From Pseudovirgaria hyperparasitica (lineage: Eukaryota; Ascomycota; Dothideomycetes; Acrospermales; Acrospermaceae), in NCBI RefSeq assembly GCF_010093815.1, contig NW_022985561.1:1182045-1246044 (forward strand): 64,000 nucleotides of DNA, in the 5' to 3' direction. Positions 9,824-22,422 of this stretch are shown piece after piece. The first letter of the stretch is position 1. Each line of letters opens with the position of its first letter. Both the position numbers and the translations under genes were made by a program. Under the pieces are notes generated by a model that worked only from the letters and a program-made list of their open reading frames with translations, ran no database searches and was not told the origin of the DNA.

Positions 9824-10529
9824 GAATATATGCAGTCTTGCAGAGGCGAATGCTAGGCCAAGCTCTTTCTTCACGATAGTGGCTGCTACTTACGTGTGAG
9901 ACACCAAGTATGGTCAATTATGGTAGATGCCGGGAGACTCAGTCTTATGATAGGCGTGTTGTGTAATCGCTAGTATGAGAGAATGAAGGATCATGTATCC
10001 TGTGTGTCGATAAAACGCACGAAAGAGCAGATGAGGGAAAAGTATTCATGGCGGCAGAGGATTTCTTCATCCATGTACAGTCATAAGTACCAACGCTTTT
10101 CCCGACCAGACGGCTACAGGCTTGGGTCGGCGTCTAGTGACTTGTCAACAGCCCGCTGTGGTGGTAGAGTGGAGAGTGAATAGCAAAAGCGAACGAATGA
10201 GCGTTGTATATTGTTGGAGGATGCCGGCACTGCCCTCCGGTGTATCCGGTAACGGCTATTTGTTGATTACGGAAGCAGTGTAGAGTATGGTGAAGTGTGG
10301 CACTGTGGCTGGGGCTGTCAGACGTCCGCTGATTGGCTGAAGACGATGGCAGAGTCTTCGTCCCAGCAGACTGAGATGTGCCCCGCGGAGAGACTCTACT
10401 GCGTCGTGTTGATAGCGTCATCGTCATTATTCACTTGTGGTTGTTTGACAAATCGTGCCACCATCTCGTCGCCGCCACAATCAACACATAACCCCATCAC
10501 GCTTCTCCGACAAGTCTTCATCCATCTTC
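9824..10529. other. Intergenic between divergent genes (MFS transporter and MsrB)
   Basis: This 706-bp stretch must hold both promoters. It contains the putative 5' UTR intron donor of the transporter gene near 9895. No further gene is recognised. Confidence 0.5.
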
Positions 10530-11203
10530 ATGCGATTCTTCTCTTCTTTCGTCCAAGGCTTCACATTCTTCAACGCTACCAGTCGCATCTTCCGCAGCCC
10601 GCAGTACCTTGAGCGAGCACTTCCAGCAACAAGACTTACGCCACTGCGGTCCATGTCCGGCATCCCTTTCCTCGGCAGTCTCTTCAGTAGCAGCTCTTCG
10701 CGCAAAAACATGTCCTATCCACTCCAGAAGACCGACGACGAGTGGCGCGCCGTGCTGAGTCCAGGTACGCGATTGCCCATCTCCATCTCCTCCATCTGGC
10801 CGAGAATGCTAACTCCCAGCGCTCAGAACAGTTCCGGGTGCTGCGCAAACAAGGCACTGAAGCCCCGTTCACTGGCAAATACGATAAGCATCAGCCCACC
10901 AGCGGTGCGTACACATGTGCGGGTTGTAATGCAGAGCTATACAAGGCCAGTCACAAGTTCAAGTCCGGCTGTGGATGGCCTGCCTTCTTCGACGCCGTTC
11001 CAGGCGCGGTGACAAGACACACTGATCGGACGCTGGGTATGGAGAGGACAGAGATCGTATGCTCGAACTGCGGTGGACATCTTGGACATGTGTTCAAGGG
11101 CGAGGGATACGCGACGCCGACGGATGAGAGGCACTGCGTAAACAGTGTCAGCATCAACTTTGGCGACGAGAAGAAGGAGGCGAACGGCGAGTCGAAGGTC
11201 TAG
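10530..11203 (+). CDS. msrB: Peptide-methionine (R)-S-oxide reductase MsrB
   Basis: Exons 10530-10764 and 10827-11203 give 203 aa; the 62-nt intron (GTACGC...CTCAG, branch GCTAAC) rebuilds the motif LSPEQFRVLRKQGTE. The reductase domain (about residue 75 onward) has the two zinc CxxC pairs (CAGC and CSNC), the GxGWPAF segment and the catalytic Cys182 in RHCVNSVSI. It reduces methionine-R-sulfoxide in proteins with thioredoxin. The first 60 residues are Arg/Ser/Phe-rich with few acids, which suggests a mitochondrial presequence. Internal Mets at MSGIPF and MSYPLQ could give a shorter cytosolic form by leaky scanning, which is an inference. Confidence 0.93.
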
Positions 11204-11920
11204 ACAGAGGCATTCAGGGGGAACAGCCCATCACGGCGTGTCTAAATCATATCGAGTCAAAAGCCCGTTTACATATAGAACAAGAAGGAGAGGCAGACGT
11301 TGGAGAGAATATTGTAATTGGCAATGAGAACGAGAAATGCAAATGCGATTCTTGAATTTACCAACTGTGAGCACCGTGCAGAACACTAGCGCAAACCCAT
11401 CGGACGAGCGTGACGGGCTCCACAATGGCCATGAGATCACTCAAAGGGCTGAAACAAAACAAAAACAGTGCACGACGATAACACACCACCACCATTGGGC
11501 ACTGTCATCGTGGAGTTGCGGCCCTGTCATTCCCAGTTTCCCATCGCACCGTCCAGGACACCAAGCGCGGTGCGGTCCGAGAGTGCCAGCAGAGTGGAGC
11601 CTCTACCAACCACGCCCCAGCCTCTCCCAACCCCCAGCAACCGCAACATTCTCCCTTAAAGACGGCTGCATGCAGGCTTTCTGCTGGAAAATAATCTACT
11701 CTCCAATACAACACATACACTGCTTAACATTCCGATCCTCGAGTCTGGTCTCGTAACGATACACCAAATATAGCACGAGCTTCCGGTCGAAGATTGTCCC
11801 CATTCATCTCAGCCCTACCTACTACTACCCACCTGCGGCCTAGCTCCCTCCACCTTGCCAACACACATTACTCGAACGGGTAGTTGCGATTGGAAACATC
11901 ACTCGGCTCTGCTGTCGCTG
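11204..11920. other. Intergenic, no gene seen
   Basis: Flanks of msrB and of the small membrane protein gene. No repeat or motif stands out. Confidence 0.5.
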
Positions 11921-11928
11921 TATATATT
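11921..11928 (+). promoter_or_regulatory. TATA-like box upstream of the microprotein gene
   Basis: TATATATT lies about 100 bases before the 5' UTR intron of the microprotein gene, in a pyrimidine-rich setting. Confidence 0.4.
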
Positions 11929-12025
11929 CCCCTCAGAAACAAACGAGCTGAAACTCTTCCTCGAACACCATCATCAGTATCAGTATCCATATTACAACGA
12001 CACCCAGCCACAATCGTCGCATAAC

Positions 12026-12082
12026 GTACGTCCTGGCCTTGTCTCCTCTACTCATTACCTCCAGCTCTAACAACACTCACAG
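12026..12082 (+). other. Candidate 5' UTR intron of the microprotein gene
   Basis: A consensus donor GTACGT, branch sequence CTCTAAC and acceptor CTCACAG define a 57-nt intron, the size usual in this window. It ends 41 bases before the ATG at 12124, so it indicates a spliced transcript carrying this small ORF. Confidence 0.6.
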
Positions 12083-12123
12083 CCCCACCACCACAACCAA
12101 ACCCATTCTCCCCCACCTTCACC

Positions 12124-12273
12124 ATGAAGCGCAACATCGTCATCTTCCTCATCATCCTGATCCTCTTCATCCTCATCGGCGCGATCGCATACGCCCTCTA
12201 CTACCTGCAAACCCGCATGTCAGTCGCAAACGGGACGTCTTCGAGCGTGAGTGAGATGACGGAGGACGTGTGA
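12124..12273 (+). CDS. 49-residue single-span membrane microprotein
   Basis: The ATG sits in a strong context (TTCACCATGAAG) and the frame ends with TGA at 12271-12273. Residues 5-28 are almost all Ile, Leu, Val, Phe, Ala and Tyr (start MKRNIVIFLIILILFILIG), giving one membrane helix with Lys-Arg at the N side, followed by a short Ser/Glu-rich tail ending EMTEDV. Nearly all codons of the helix end in C, as in well-expressed genes of this genome. With the TATA-like box and the spliced leader upstream this looks like a real gene. It resembles in size yeast small proteolipids, but I recognise no family and give no function. Confidence 0.6.
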   Translation: MKRNIVIFLIILILFILIGAIAYALYYLQTRMSVANGTSSSVSEMTEDV

Positions 12274-13659
12274 TTGCCTGCATGTCTTCTTTCACTCCTC
12301 TCTCACGACTCTCAAAAGCCCTTACCATTTCGAACATATTTACCTCGTCTACATGGTTTATATCTTTTTATGCATATATATACACCCGGCGCGGCTGCAT
12401 TTACAAACACTACGTATATATGCATACACACACACCACCACACCACACACAAAACACCACGCACCACACAACCCCACCCGCAAAGCACAGCGCATACTAA
12501 ACAACAAAAAACCCCCCTTAGTACGCGCCCCTCGACGCAGAAAGCAACATCAGCGCTCTACAAGGCACAGGAGAGGCCACAACAGGCATGCGACACGCAT
12601 AGACCTAAATACACATATATATACCACAAAAACACGACCAACATCAAACGACGACAGCGATTCAAAACGGGCTGTTGTGTGTGTGTGCATCGTCATGATA
12701 GCATGAATAGCATATTTCAAACGGGCGTTTTTAGGGGGTTTTTAGGGGGTTTTGAGGGGTTCGGTTACTATTTTGAATCAGAGCAGCAGGACTTGGGGGC
12801 GCTTGTTTGGGTTTTTCCATAGAGATATGAAGAGTGATGGAAAGGGGCTGTCTCGGTCGGTATGATGATGGGGCTGACTGGTTGCCTGACTTGGCTGGCT
12901 GGCTGCTTGCACTGGGTGCCTTTTGTATAAAAGCACCATGCATGAGTGCGAAGTAATGACTTGGGATGAATGAGATCAATTGAATTGGAATGAAGTATCA
13001 ACATTATCATCATTGACAGTGTTTTCATCATACTACGGTTTAATGCTCTTGTTGAAAGTTTAGAGCACGTGCCGTACCCTGTCTACTCCATACCTCACCC
13101 TAACACCCTGCCTGCACACAGCACAGCATGTGATATTTGTTCTAGGGGTTCGTGATTTGGCACGTGCAAATATGCGCACAGAATTGCTCCTCCGTCTCCT
13201 TGATAGCATCACGAACCACGCAACCTGAGGACGAGAGAGAGAGGGACCGACGAAGAAGCGTGAAAAAGAGAGAGAAGAGGAGGGAAGAGAGAGAAGAGAA
13301 GAATGGTAAAAAGAGGAAATCCCCTTTTGTCTATTAGACTAAATAAGAACGATACTGTGGCCCCATGTCAGTCACTACGGGCGGTCCCATGTGTCCCCCA
13401 TGCCACACCTCTCCGTATCCCTCCACCATGACATATAATAAAAAAAAGTCACCCTTATATAGCGCTCCCTCCAATCCCCTCTCTGGCATCTCACCACGCT
13501 CCCTCCAATGCTCCACCTCCATCTATCAATCCCACCGCCATCAATCCATCACCACCACCACCACCAAATTGTACTGTGAATTCTCTGCATGTGTGTGTGT
13601 CCTTCATTCATACAATGCGTTGTATTGTATAGTATTTATTATATGCAAAATGCTCTTCT
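12274..13659. other. Intergenic, with a G-run patch
   Basis: This is the long flank between the microprotein gene and the 3' end of cyb5. At 12723-12762 the + strand carries four G runs split by TTTTTA-like spacers (G-quadruplex capable). A purine-rich GAGAGA/AAGAG patch runs from about 13226 to 13310. No gene is supported. Confidence 0.5.
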
Positions 13660-14498
13660 CTATTTATCCTTGTTGGCCTCGAGGTAGGTATACGCAAAAT
13701 ACGCCGCCGCGGCAACGGCGATGATCAGGCCGTATGTTGTGAGTCCGAAACTGACGGCGTCGCCGCTTTGCTTGTTGCTGCTGTACTGTGCGCCTTGGTC
13801 TTGGGTCTTGGGCGCGGGGTCGCCGGGCTGGAGGGGGATGTTAGTTTATTGTGTTTGTGATTTGATAATATTGATGTTGATGTGAGAGAGGTGGGGAATA
13901 TGGGATATGGGGTTTGGGCATGGTAATTGGAACTTGTGGAGAGAAATGGGGAATGAGGGATGGAAACGCACCTGGCGCTTCAGCGTGCCGACGAGCATGC
14001 CATCGAGAATCTCACGCGCTTCATCGCTGTGGCCTACATCTTCAAAAGCTTCGGTTGCGTCTTGACCGCCGACATCGAGGAGGACTTCTTCGCCGCCGCT
14101 GTGTTGTGGTGGATTAGCATGTGATTCTACACTTTTGATCCCCAAAAATTTCCCAGAAAATATATGGCTGATGTTGCCCGATATGTATACATTTAAGAGA
14201 CTGTGTGCGGTGTGCTGTGTGCGGCCGAATTGCGTACGCCGGGTCGGGAGAGATCTATGGCAATGCATCCACGGGGGTAAACCGACCCTCAATCAGGCAA
14301 AACCCCGACGAGGCCACTGCCATGACATGACCCGTGCGAACAGCCGAGGAAGGGAATTTGGAGAAAGAAAGACAAAACGTACGGGTGCTCGTCGACGAAG
14401 CCGCTGGCATTGTAGACCTTGTCGTGCACGACGATGAACAGGTCCTTCTTAGAGGCATGCTCGCTCACGTCCGAGTAGGTGTATTCCTTGTCGGCCAT
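13660..14498 (-). CDS. cyb5: Cytochrome b5
   Basis: Exons 14498-14383, 14098-13972 and 13827-13660 give 136 aa in frame, with donors GTACGT and GTGCGT and acceptors AACACAG and CTCCAG. The first intron (14382-14099) is unusually long at 284 nt. The heme domain has both axial ligands: His38 in [14 protein letters not shown] and His62 in [12 protein letters not shown] linker rich in Gln/Ser leads to a C-terminal anchor ([18 protein letters not shown]-like) and a Lys-rich end, as in ER-bound cytochrome b5. It passes electrons to fatty-acid desaturases, sterol enzymes and some P450s. Confidence 0.93.
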
Positions 14499-15879
14499 TG
14501 TGTACGTGTATGGGTGTGTGCGTGTGTAATTCGTGGGTGGGAGGTTGGTGGTAGGTAGTGAGGACGTCGATGTACGAGCGCGAGGTCCGTGTAGGTGATG
14601 TGATGTGATGCGGTGTTGTTGGATGGATGGATGGATGGATGGATGGAAGAGAGAGAGCAAGAGAGAGAGAACAGACGGGAAAATGATGGAAGCTCGGTCG
14701 GTGTTCGAGCAAAAGAGTCTCCCTCCCTAGTACGGGGGGGCAGAAAGGTGGGTAAGTAAGTAATAGGTAGCGTGTGGGTGGTGCGTCTCTCTCGCTCGGT
14801 TCGGCTACTACTCTCGCAAAAAAATGATCTGATACCTACAACCAACCTACAGATCAGGACGAGCTGATTGGATTAGCAAGAAGTCGTAAGTTGGCGTTTG
14901 TCTGTTTAAACTGAACTATGTATGATGATCTTCTCGGGAGTACTATAGCGCGCTGTTGTGATGAAAGATAGTCCGATCACGAGAGGGCATTCATTCGATC
15001 AGGTCACGGTATTCGGCCTCGGGTTTCCATCCATCACCACATATTACTACACGGTACATACATACATACATACATGTCTACCCCGGTCTTGATCAGGACG
15101 TTGTTGGGAATCAGCTTTAGCCTCGCGCTCATTGGCTGTCGCCTTGTCGGTTACCGGTCCGAGACCTTGTTCGCTCCTTGGCTTTCTTGGGCGTGCTGTG
15201 GTTTGTTGTGATGGCGAGTGATTTATGTCGGTCATGTTCCCTACCAACCTCTGAGCTAACATGGTTCAAGCTACAAGTGCATTGTAGATCGTATCAAGAC
15301 TATCATAAGTCACGCCTCACGCGCAATCTGGAAAAAAAGCCTCTGACTTGCATCAGCATTTCGAATCTCGTGCTCATCCATGGCCCTCCTCTCATTTCGT
15401 CCCCGTACATGTCCATCCTGCCATACATCCATCCCATCTCACCACTAAAATATACACGTCTTGCCCCTCGCGCTCGTCACGTCTTTCTGCATTACCCACA
15501 TCTCCCTCTGCCTGCTCGCTATGTCGGATCGGGACATGTGTCTAAGAGTTTGCGCCTAGTGCGCCTATACAGTGATAAAAATGATACGGTTCCTCCGCCT
15601 GACGTGACGGATACACATCTGGTCATAACTCCTAATAAAATGCATCACACATGCCGCAGAAACCAGTTCGTGTGTTTCATTCCAAATACATCGGGACAGT
15701 GAATATCGAGTGGTGAGTGTAACTCCCAGCGCTTGTTCGCCTGGTCGCAAGACGAGTGTTGGGTGCTTCGTGGTTAAGAGTATGAGGGAAGGGTACCCAG
15801 GAGGTGCAAGTGGTATTGTCGTGATTGGGCGCCAATGAGTTGAGTTGATCTTCTACATCAACGACAGCCTCGAAGGTTG
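14499..15879. other. Intergenic, no gene seen
   Basis: Cyb5 promoter region and the downstream flank of fphA. It has a (GGAT)n run at about 14623-14646 and a (CATA)n run at about 15058-15074. Confidence 0.5.
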
Positions 15880-18800
15880 TCATTCAGTAGGTACCTGGTC
15901 ATCCTCGCCGACCGTCGCCTCTTTCCCTTTGTCCTGCTCGCCTTTCAGTCTCTCCCTCTCTTGATCCGTCCCGTCTTCCACGGGCGCCACGGTACTAATA
16001 TCCGGATTCTCCGCCTCAGCGATTTCAGTCGCGCCATCCATGCTCGGTTTCTCGCCCGAAGCTGCAGTATTGACATCCCACGCGCTCTTGCTTCCCATAT
16101 GGAACCACCCGCCCTTCTCCCAACCTCCGGGCTTATATAGACAGCCTTCGCGCACCGTGTCATTCACGATTCCTTCCAAGAGCTCCGAAAGGCGAGCAAA
16201 AGCGATAGGCTTGAGGATCCAGGCGTCAAATCCGGCGTCGATGTACGTTTGCCGTTCCTTTTCGATCAGACTCGCCGAAACCGCGATGATCGGGACGCGT
16301 CCATTACGACTCGCACGCTCGGACAAGCCGGATTCGGCACCGTGAGTTTTCTCATGGGCACGGATCATTTTGGTAGAGGAGAGGCCGTCGACGATAGGCA
16401 TCTTGTGAAGCATTAGTATCACATCTTGTTTTGCGGTCCGAGACAACATACCTGCATATCCATCAGGACAACATCAAACTTCTCAAGCCCATCGCCGTAT
16501 GCAGACGCGCATTCCTCACCATTTACCGTCAGATGTATGTTGTGCCCTGCCTTCTCCAGCCTCTTCTTGACAATCTTGCTGTTGACCGGGTCGTCCTCTG
16601 CGACAAGAACGTGCATATTATCCGCAGTGAGCTGCTTCTCGGTCGACTGAACATACTTTTCAGAACTGCTTAATTCACCAACGATACTGCCGGAGGTAGC
16701 GCTATTCGACAGTCGATCGACGGGAGATGATGCTTCAAATTCCTCTGGCATCCTGACAGCCTTGACTGGTCGTAGTGAGAACGGTAGGTGATGCGTCCCC
16801 GGTTCGCTCTTCATGGGTGACCTGAGATGCCGAGGACCGCTCGCCCTGTCGGCAGCAAGGCCTTCGACGGCTTCGATACTACGAGCACGAGGACGATCTA
16901 CAGGCGACACCGACGAGCTGCCAAAGCTCCCGGATCGATTGCTTTCGATGCGTGAACGCGTAGACATAGCACTACCTACCCTTTTCAGGGCTGGCCGATT
17001 GTTGACCCCGTGTGGTTCTTGGATGGCTTCAATCAAGCGATCAACATCACTCTTGCCACTTGCAGTACTTGAGACGCTGGTTAGACTCTTCAAGCTTTTG
17101 CGGCTGCCCAGGCTGTCTGCGCTATTTCTTCGTTGTACAACCCCTTCAACTCCTCTTGCCGATGAGCTCGGTCGTTGCGGCGCATTTGCGTCTCGTTGTA
17201 TGAGAGTGACTTCATTCGGTTGGTCAAATTGTGGTGTGACAACAGTACTGGGTGTCTCTGTTATGGAGCTGGCGTTATCGGGCTTGACTTCGGAGTCCGG
17301 TAGGTCGAACGGAAAGTTGACAACGAAGCGGGAGCCCTTGCCCTCTTCAGACTTCAGGCGCAGTTGTCCATTCATGTTCTTGATTATGCGCGCGACAACA
17401 GCCAGACCAAGACCAAGTGCTCGTTTGTCGCCCTTCTCCTTGCCATCTGTGATTGTTTTCGGAAGCGCATCCTCCAGAGGCATAGCATCGCCCTCGCCCT
17501 GAACTTGTTCAAGCTCCTGAAACAGTGCATCTAGCTTAGCAGTGCTCATACCGGTACCAGTGTCTTGCACGACCACTTCAACCTCGACATGAGCGTCCAC
17601 CCAGGACGTCACGTACATGTCGACCTTGACACTACCCTCAGTCGTATGCTGGATGGCATTGGCAGTGATATTAGATATAGCTTGACGGATCCGACGTTGG
17701 TCTCCGATAACTTTCTGGGGAATACCAGGATATTCTGTGATTTCGTACTCGATGTTTTTCCTGCGTGCGTCGCCCTTGAACAGATCTGTAGCCTCTTGTA
17801 GTGTAGCTTTCAGGTCGAATACATCACCTTTGACAAGCTCGCCGCCCTCGACCGTTTTGGTGAGATCTAACAGGTCGTTGATGACGTAGATCAGAGACTT
17901 TGATGCCGAATGAGATTTCGCGAGATTCTCACGCGTTTCTGTGTCGAGGGAGCCCTCGAGAGCGATTTCGAGGTAATTTATGATAGCATTGAGCGGCGTG
18001 CGGACTTCGTGTGCCGAATTGGCGAGCAAGAGCCTTGTCAGCTGGCTGTTCTGCAGTGCTGCTTCTTTTTGTCGCCAGACCTCGATGAATTTGCCGTACA
18101 CAAGACAGAGCACAGCTGCCGTCTCGATTTCTTCCTCGGTCCACTCTCTTGATTTACCAACAACCATCTCACTCCAAGTCTTGAAGCTCTTCCGCGGCTC
18201 GAGGTACCCTTCTGTACCTTCACGAACGAATTTTTCATATGGGTTCCCGGCCCATTTGACCTCCTTGAGCTGACCTTTTCTGAAAAAGACGATGAAGTCA
18301 TGACCACTCGCAGAAAGTGGTACTACCAGCATACCAGCGATGACAGAGAATCCAGGCGGATATCGCAAGTCTGGAAAGTCAAATTTCACGTCTGTCGAGG
18401 TAGTTACAGACGTTACTTTTCTCATGCGCAGATATTCCAGCATGGCCAAGCATTCCTGTGTCTGTTCAAGATGACCCAGGATCTTCGTTTCGTCCCGTAT
18501 GGATAATAATCCATAGTCAGCATCGAATAGTTTCAAGAGGTCGTCTGACGAAGCAATAATGTAGCCAGATGGGTTGTGCTGCGTAGGCACAGTGTTGATG
18601 AGTTTGCGGGCTTGTAACCTCGATGCATACGAAAGTCGTTCGATGTTTCTCGACGCCGAATCACCGACTAGACGACACATTTTGCGTATTGGGAAAGACA
18701 CACGCATGCCCCTCGGCCCATAAGAATGGCAAGCAATCAGGCCCCAGAGCTCGTTGAATGCATTGATTGATATGGACATTGAGGACCGAACAGCCATGTT

Positions 18801-20462
18801 AGCGAGATATTTGATGTGAATTGGAGACATGGCGCGAAGATATGAATGCGTAAGGTCGAGAGGATTCTCCAGGTCCTCGAGCGTACGACAAACAAGCCTT
18901 GCTGTCTCTTGATCGCGGTCGTACAAGAGTCGGACCCTGTTAATCTTGTACATATCTCTAGCTTGTTTGGGTATATCGCTCGCGGGGAAATTGAGACCCT
19001 TGTACAAGTCCTTAGTTGCGCGCGGATCGACCAATTCAGTGACTACTCTGCCGTTGAAGGCAGCATCGAACTGGTAGACCATGACTCGGTGAAAGCCAGT
19101 CAACTCCTTGACCACACCAACCAAGACTTTCAGAAATTTCTCTAGGTTTGGCGCGGTGGCCAGCTGCTCCTGTACCTGTGACATGATATTGAAAACCTCC
19201 ATAGCTGCGGCCTCTCCCTTGCGTTTTCTAGCGCTTCTTAGCACACGTAACGGCCGACTCCAGACTTGCGTGCTTTCCAAGTATTCTTCTTCCGTGGGAT
19301 TACTTGATAACGTATCCTCGGGGAGATCTGGGGTTTGATTGTTGTTAGGGACCAAGGGGTTACTGACGTCGTCTTCCAGCTCAAATTCGCATATTATGTA
19401 CCCTGGATTTCTGTCGTTGGAATGCATTGCACACCAAAGCTTCCGCGCACGACCTTCAGGGGCTTTGATGGCCATGGTGAAGACCTCGGGGCCGTTCGTC
19501 TCTACATCGGTATCTTCATCACGAATGAAGTCTATATGATCCAAGAGGTTATCCGTTTGCTCTTCAGATAAGATGTCGCAGAAGTTCTCGAGTGCGAACA
19601 GTTGTTTGGGAGTCCAGCCTAGTATTCGCTTCGAATTCTCGCTCACAATGCGCACGAGAAGATTGCCGGTGCCTGGATCTTCCTGCAATGCAATCAACAG
19701 ACCAAATCCCTGGATGGCACCGGGAATCTGGATAGGCTCGTCCTCGCATCTTTGCAGCGTTTCGCCATCGCGACCAGTGACAATGGCATGGCCGCCATCG
19801 GTCACAACGTGCTTGAATCTTGCCGTGACTAGTCCTCCAAGTTCATCATTTGCAGCGCTTCTTGTACTCCTGTTGCTCCTGGTTGACGCACCTCCAGAAA
19901 TCAGCGAAAAATCGCCCGGATCTCCAACACTGCCACTATCATTCGAGCGTGTCGAATTGAAATCGCTGAAGACCTGCGGTGGTGCTCTCAATGCGGTAGC
20001 ATCTCTCGGTCTCATAACTTTTGGGTTCTCCCCTACTGGACTGGGTAGATCTGGAATGCCACCTTTTGCCAGTACACTCCCGGGCCCGCTCAGATCCCCG
20101 CTTGGCTTGCGCGATCTCGTCGATCCAGAGCTCTCTGAATGTCCTCTTGCTCGGGCTGCACTTGCCGACGGAAAGTATTCTCCTCTGTCTGGCCGTTGTG
20201 TGGGCGTTGGGGTCGGGTCCATGGAGACAACACTGCGTATTGGAAAGACGCGATCTGTGGCACCTGGACTCAATATGTTCAGTGGCTCTGCACCTCGGCC
20301 CCCTGGCGAGTAGGCCACCGAGCCAGCCCTCCTCCTTTGTTCTTCTCCTGTCATATCATCCGCGGGCGTAGGTTGCTCCGTAGAAGGATCGGTCGGGGTG
20401 TCATCGGTAGCGTTGGAGAGTTGTGGTGGCTTGCTGTCGCCTGAGCTCTCCGTCGAAGACAT
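15880..20462 (-). CDS. fphA: Fungal phytochrome, hybrid histidine kinase FphA
   Basis: Exons 20462-16452 and 16401-15880 encode 1510 aa; the 50-nt intron (GTATGT, branch ATACTAATG, acceptor CACAAG) falls inside the receiver domain between LMDMQ and MPIVDG. Order: a Ser/Pro-rich disordered head of about 225 residues; PAS with the bilin-attachment Cys239 in RCEDEPIQIPGAIQ; GAF with FPASDIPKQARDMY and the SPIHIKYL histidine; PHY; HisKA with phospho-His818 in SAHEVRTPLNAI; HATPase with NITANAIQHT, DTGTGMS and LGLGLAVVARI; a disordered linker; and a receiver with phospho-Asp1335. About 100 residues rich in Glu, Lys and Gly follow the receiver. The protein senses red/far-red light and feeds the HOG/SakA phosphorelay in Aspergillus. 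All catalytic residues I looked for are present. Confidence 0.95.
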
Positions 20463-22422
20463 GTATGGAAGGGATCGAATAGAATGTTACAGATGATGGA
20501 GATTGGCGGTAGTGGTGCTCAATCCGCAAATAGTCAACATGAACCGAAACGCCCAAGGAAGCAAACAGTACAAGGCAGGCCCACGTTGGGACACTCGGAC
20601 CTAGGGCGTGGTCACCATGAGCTGGTGAACTGCTTTGTGATGTGGAGGGTTGCGGTCTCGGACGACGAGCGGAAGTTTACCAGAGTGGATCGTAAGGTAG
20701 GACGCGATTGATTAGCGATAATCCAAGGGAGTGTGAGAGTCGAGACAGCACGAACAGCTCGAGAAGGTCGAAGGAAGCGCTCCGGTGAAGGTTGTGGAGA
20801 TGCGAGAGCGGTGCACGTAGAGCAATAGAGGAGAATGCAGTACGAGGCGAGGTTCGTGGCGTAAATGCAGTAGTGACTTAGTGGCGATTCGTAGCGGGAT
20901 GTGCAGGATGGATCGAAGGATAGGATGAGCGACCGGGAGAAGGACCAGGGTCAGTGCCCGCAAAAGACAGAGACCACACAGCTTGTTGGCACCAGGAGGC
21001 GCACAAATCTCGAGCAAGACGCAACGAGAGATGATGATATTGACGAAGAGGAAGAGAAACAGCAGGAAGAAGATTATGGATACTGTCAAAGGAGGGGGTT
21101 AGCTATGAGCTGGTAAGCTGGTGAGTGGTGAGTGGAGTTTGGTGAATGGTCAGTGGTAGGTGAGTGGTGAGTGAGTGAGTGAGCACGCGGTAAGAAAATT
21201 GGCGTTGCGGTACTACAGGTTTACAAGCAAAGAAAGACAAGAAGAACGAAAATATGGTGATCCAGCTGCAATGATATTCTACTCCCAACACAATCCATAA
21301 CAATTCCAATCGTGTCACTAATTATCAATCAACTTACGGGGCTCGGAGTGCGAAATAACAACAGAAGGTGAACGAGCACCCAAAAGCCCCGGCAAGATAG
21401 CTAGTTGGACAGGCCACCTATGTAGGTCAGCATCAGCAGCATCGTTGGCCATCAGCCTACTCTTCGAACACTCATATACCTATATCTCTATTTGCATATA
21501 TATGCAATACGTATCTTCGCTTTGTCACAGGGCACAGCCTGAACCTGACAGACCCTACCTACTGCTGTACGGCCAGGGCAGGCCAAGGGCAGGGGGCAGA
21601 CAGACGCATGGATAATGACAGAAAAAGCGGTATGGCACAGATCTAATTACTAGAAATACCACTACAGCAAAGAGGGTAAAACCGCCAACTTTCCCATGTG
21701 CCCCGCTCCTTTGTGTCATAGACAATGTCACTGTAATTAATTGTTGGATGACCATTGTGTCTCAGTCGTCCCGTCCCGCATGCATCGCATCTCATCGGAA
21801 TCGCTGATCACTGATTGCTGATCTGTACACGCGCATAACCACCCACGAAATCAACCACTGTTGACCATGGACCACGACAATAATATCAACGACAACCCTT
21901 CAAGCTACTAATACACCTGAGAGAGGATGAGGATCTCTTACGACAGAACTGTGCGCTAACGTGAATGAAAATAACTGGTCTGTCCCTGTCCCTGTCCTTG
22001 TCCCTGTAGTGTGTACCAGTACCGGCCTTTCGCTGGCACTACCGCGGCCTCTGCACGGGCTGGCTGGTGCTTACGTTCGTCCTACTGTGCCGCCTAGCCA
22101 ACACCACTATTATCTATGCCCGTCATGAATAGCAATGGAGTAGTATTATTAACAGTTGATGATGACATTAATCTTTTCCATCCCCATACAGGTAGGTATA
22201 GGGCTAAATAATGATATACTTGTATAATATATATCTGCAAACAACTTTTGATCGCTTTCTGATCTCTCCTAGGTGGGTATATGCTGTCTACATATATGTA
22301 TGCTTGGGATTGAGCAACACGCGCGTCACTGTCATATCCAGGCCGTAAGATTTCCGCAACTCGTCGCTTTGTACTCATCATCTTCATCTTCTTCTTTTTC
22401 ATCTACACCCCGAGCTTCCCTT
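20463..22422. other. Intergenic, no gene seen
   Basis: Promoter and leader of fphA plus the 3' flank of the KH gene. A GTGAGTG-like repeat patch lies around 21118-21184 and a GTCCCTGTCC run near 21980-22007. Confidence 0.5.

Noticed and set aside
8111-9874. MFS gene start at the GTG near 9874
   Set aside because: GTG is not a normal fungal start and this part lies in a likely 5' UTR intron; the ATG at 9823 fits better. The same reasoning moved the starts of the flavoprotein, msrB, KH, hydrolase and receptor genes to ATG.
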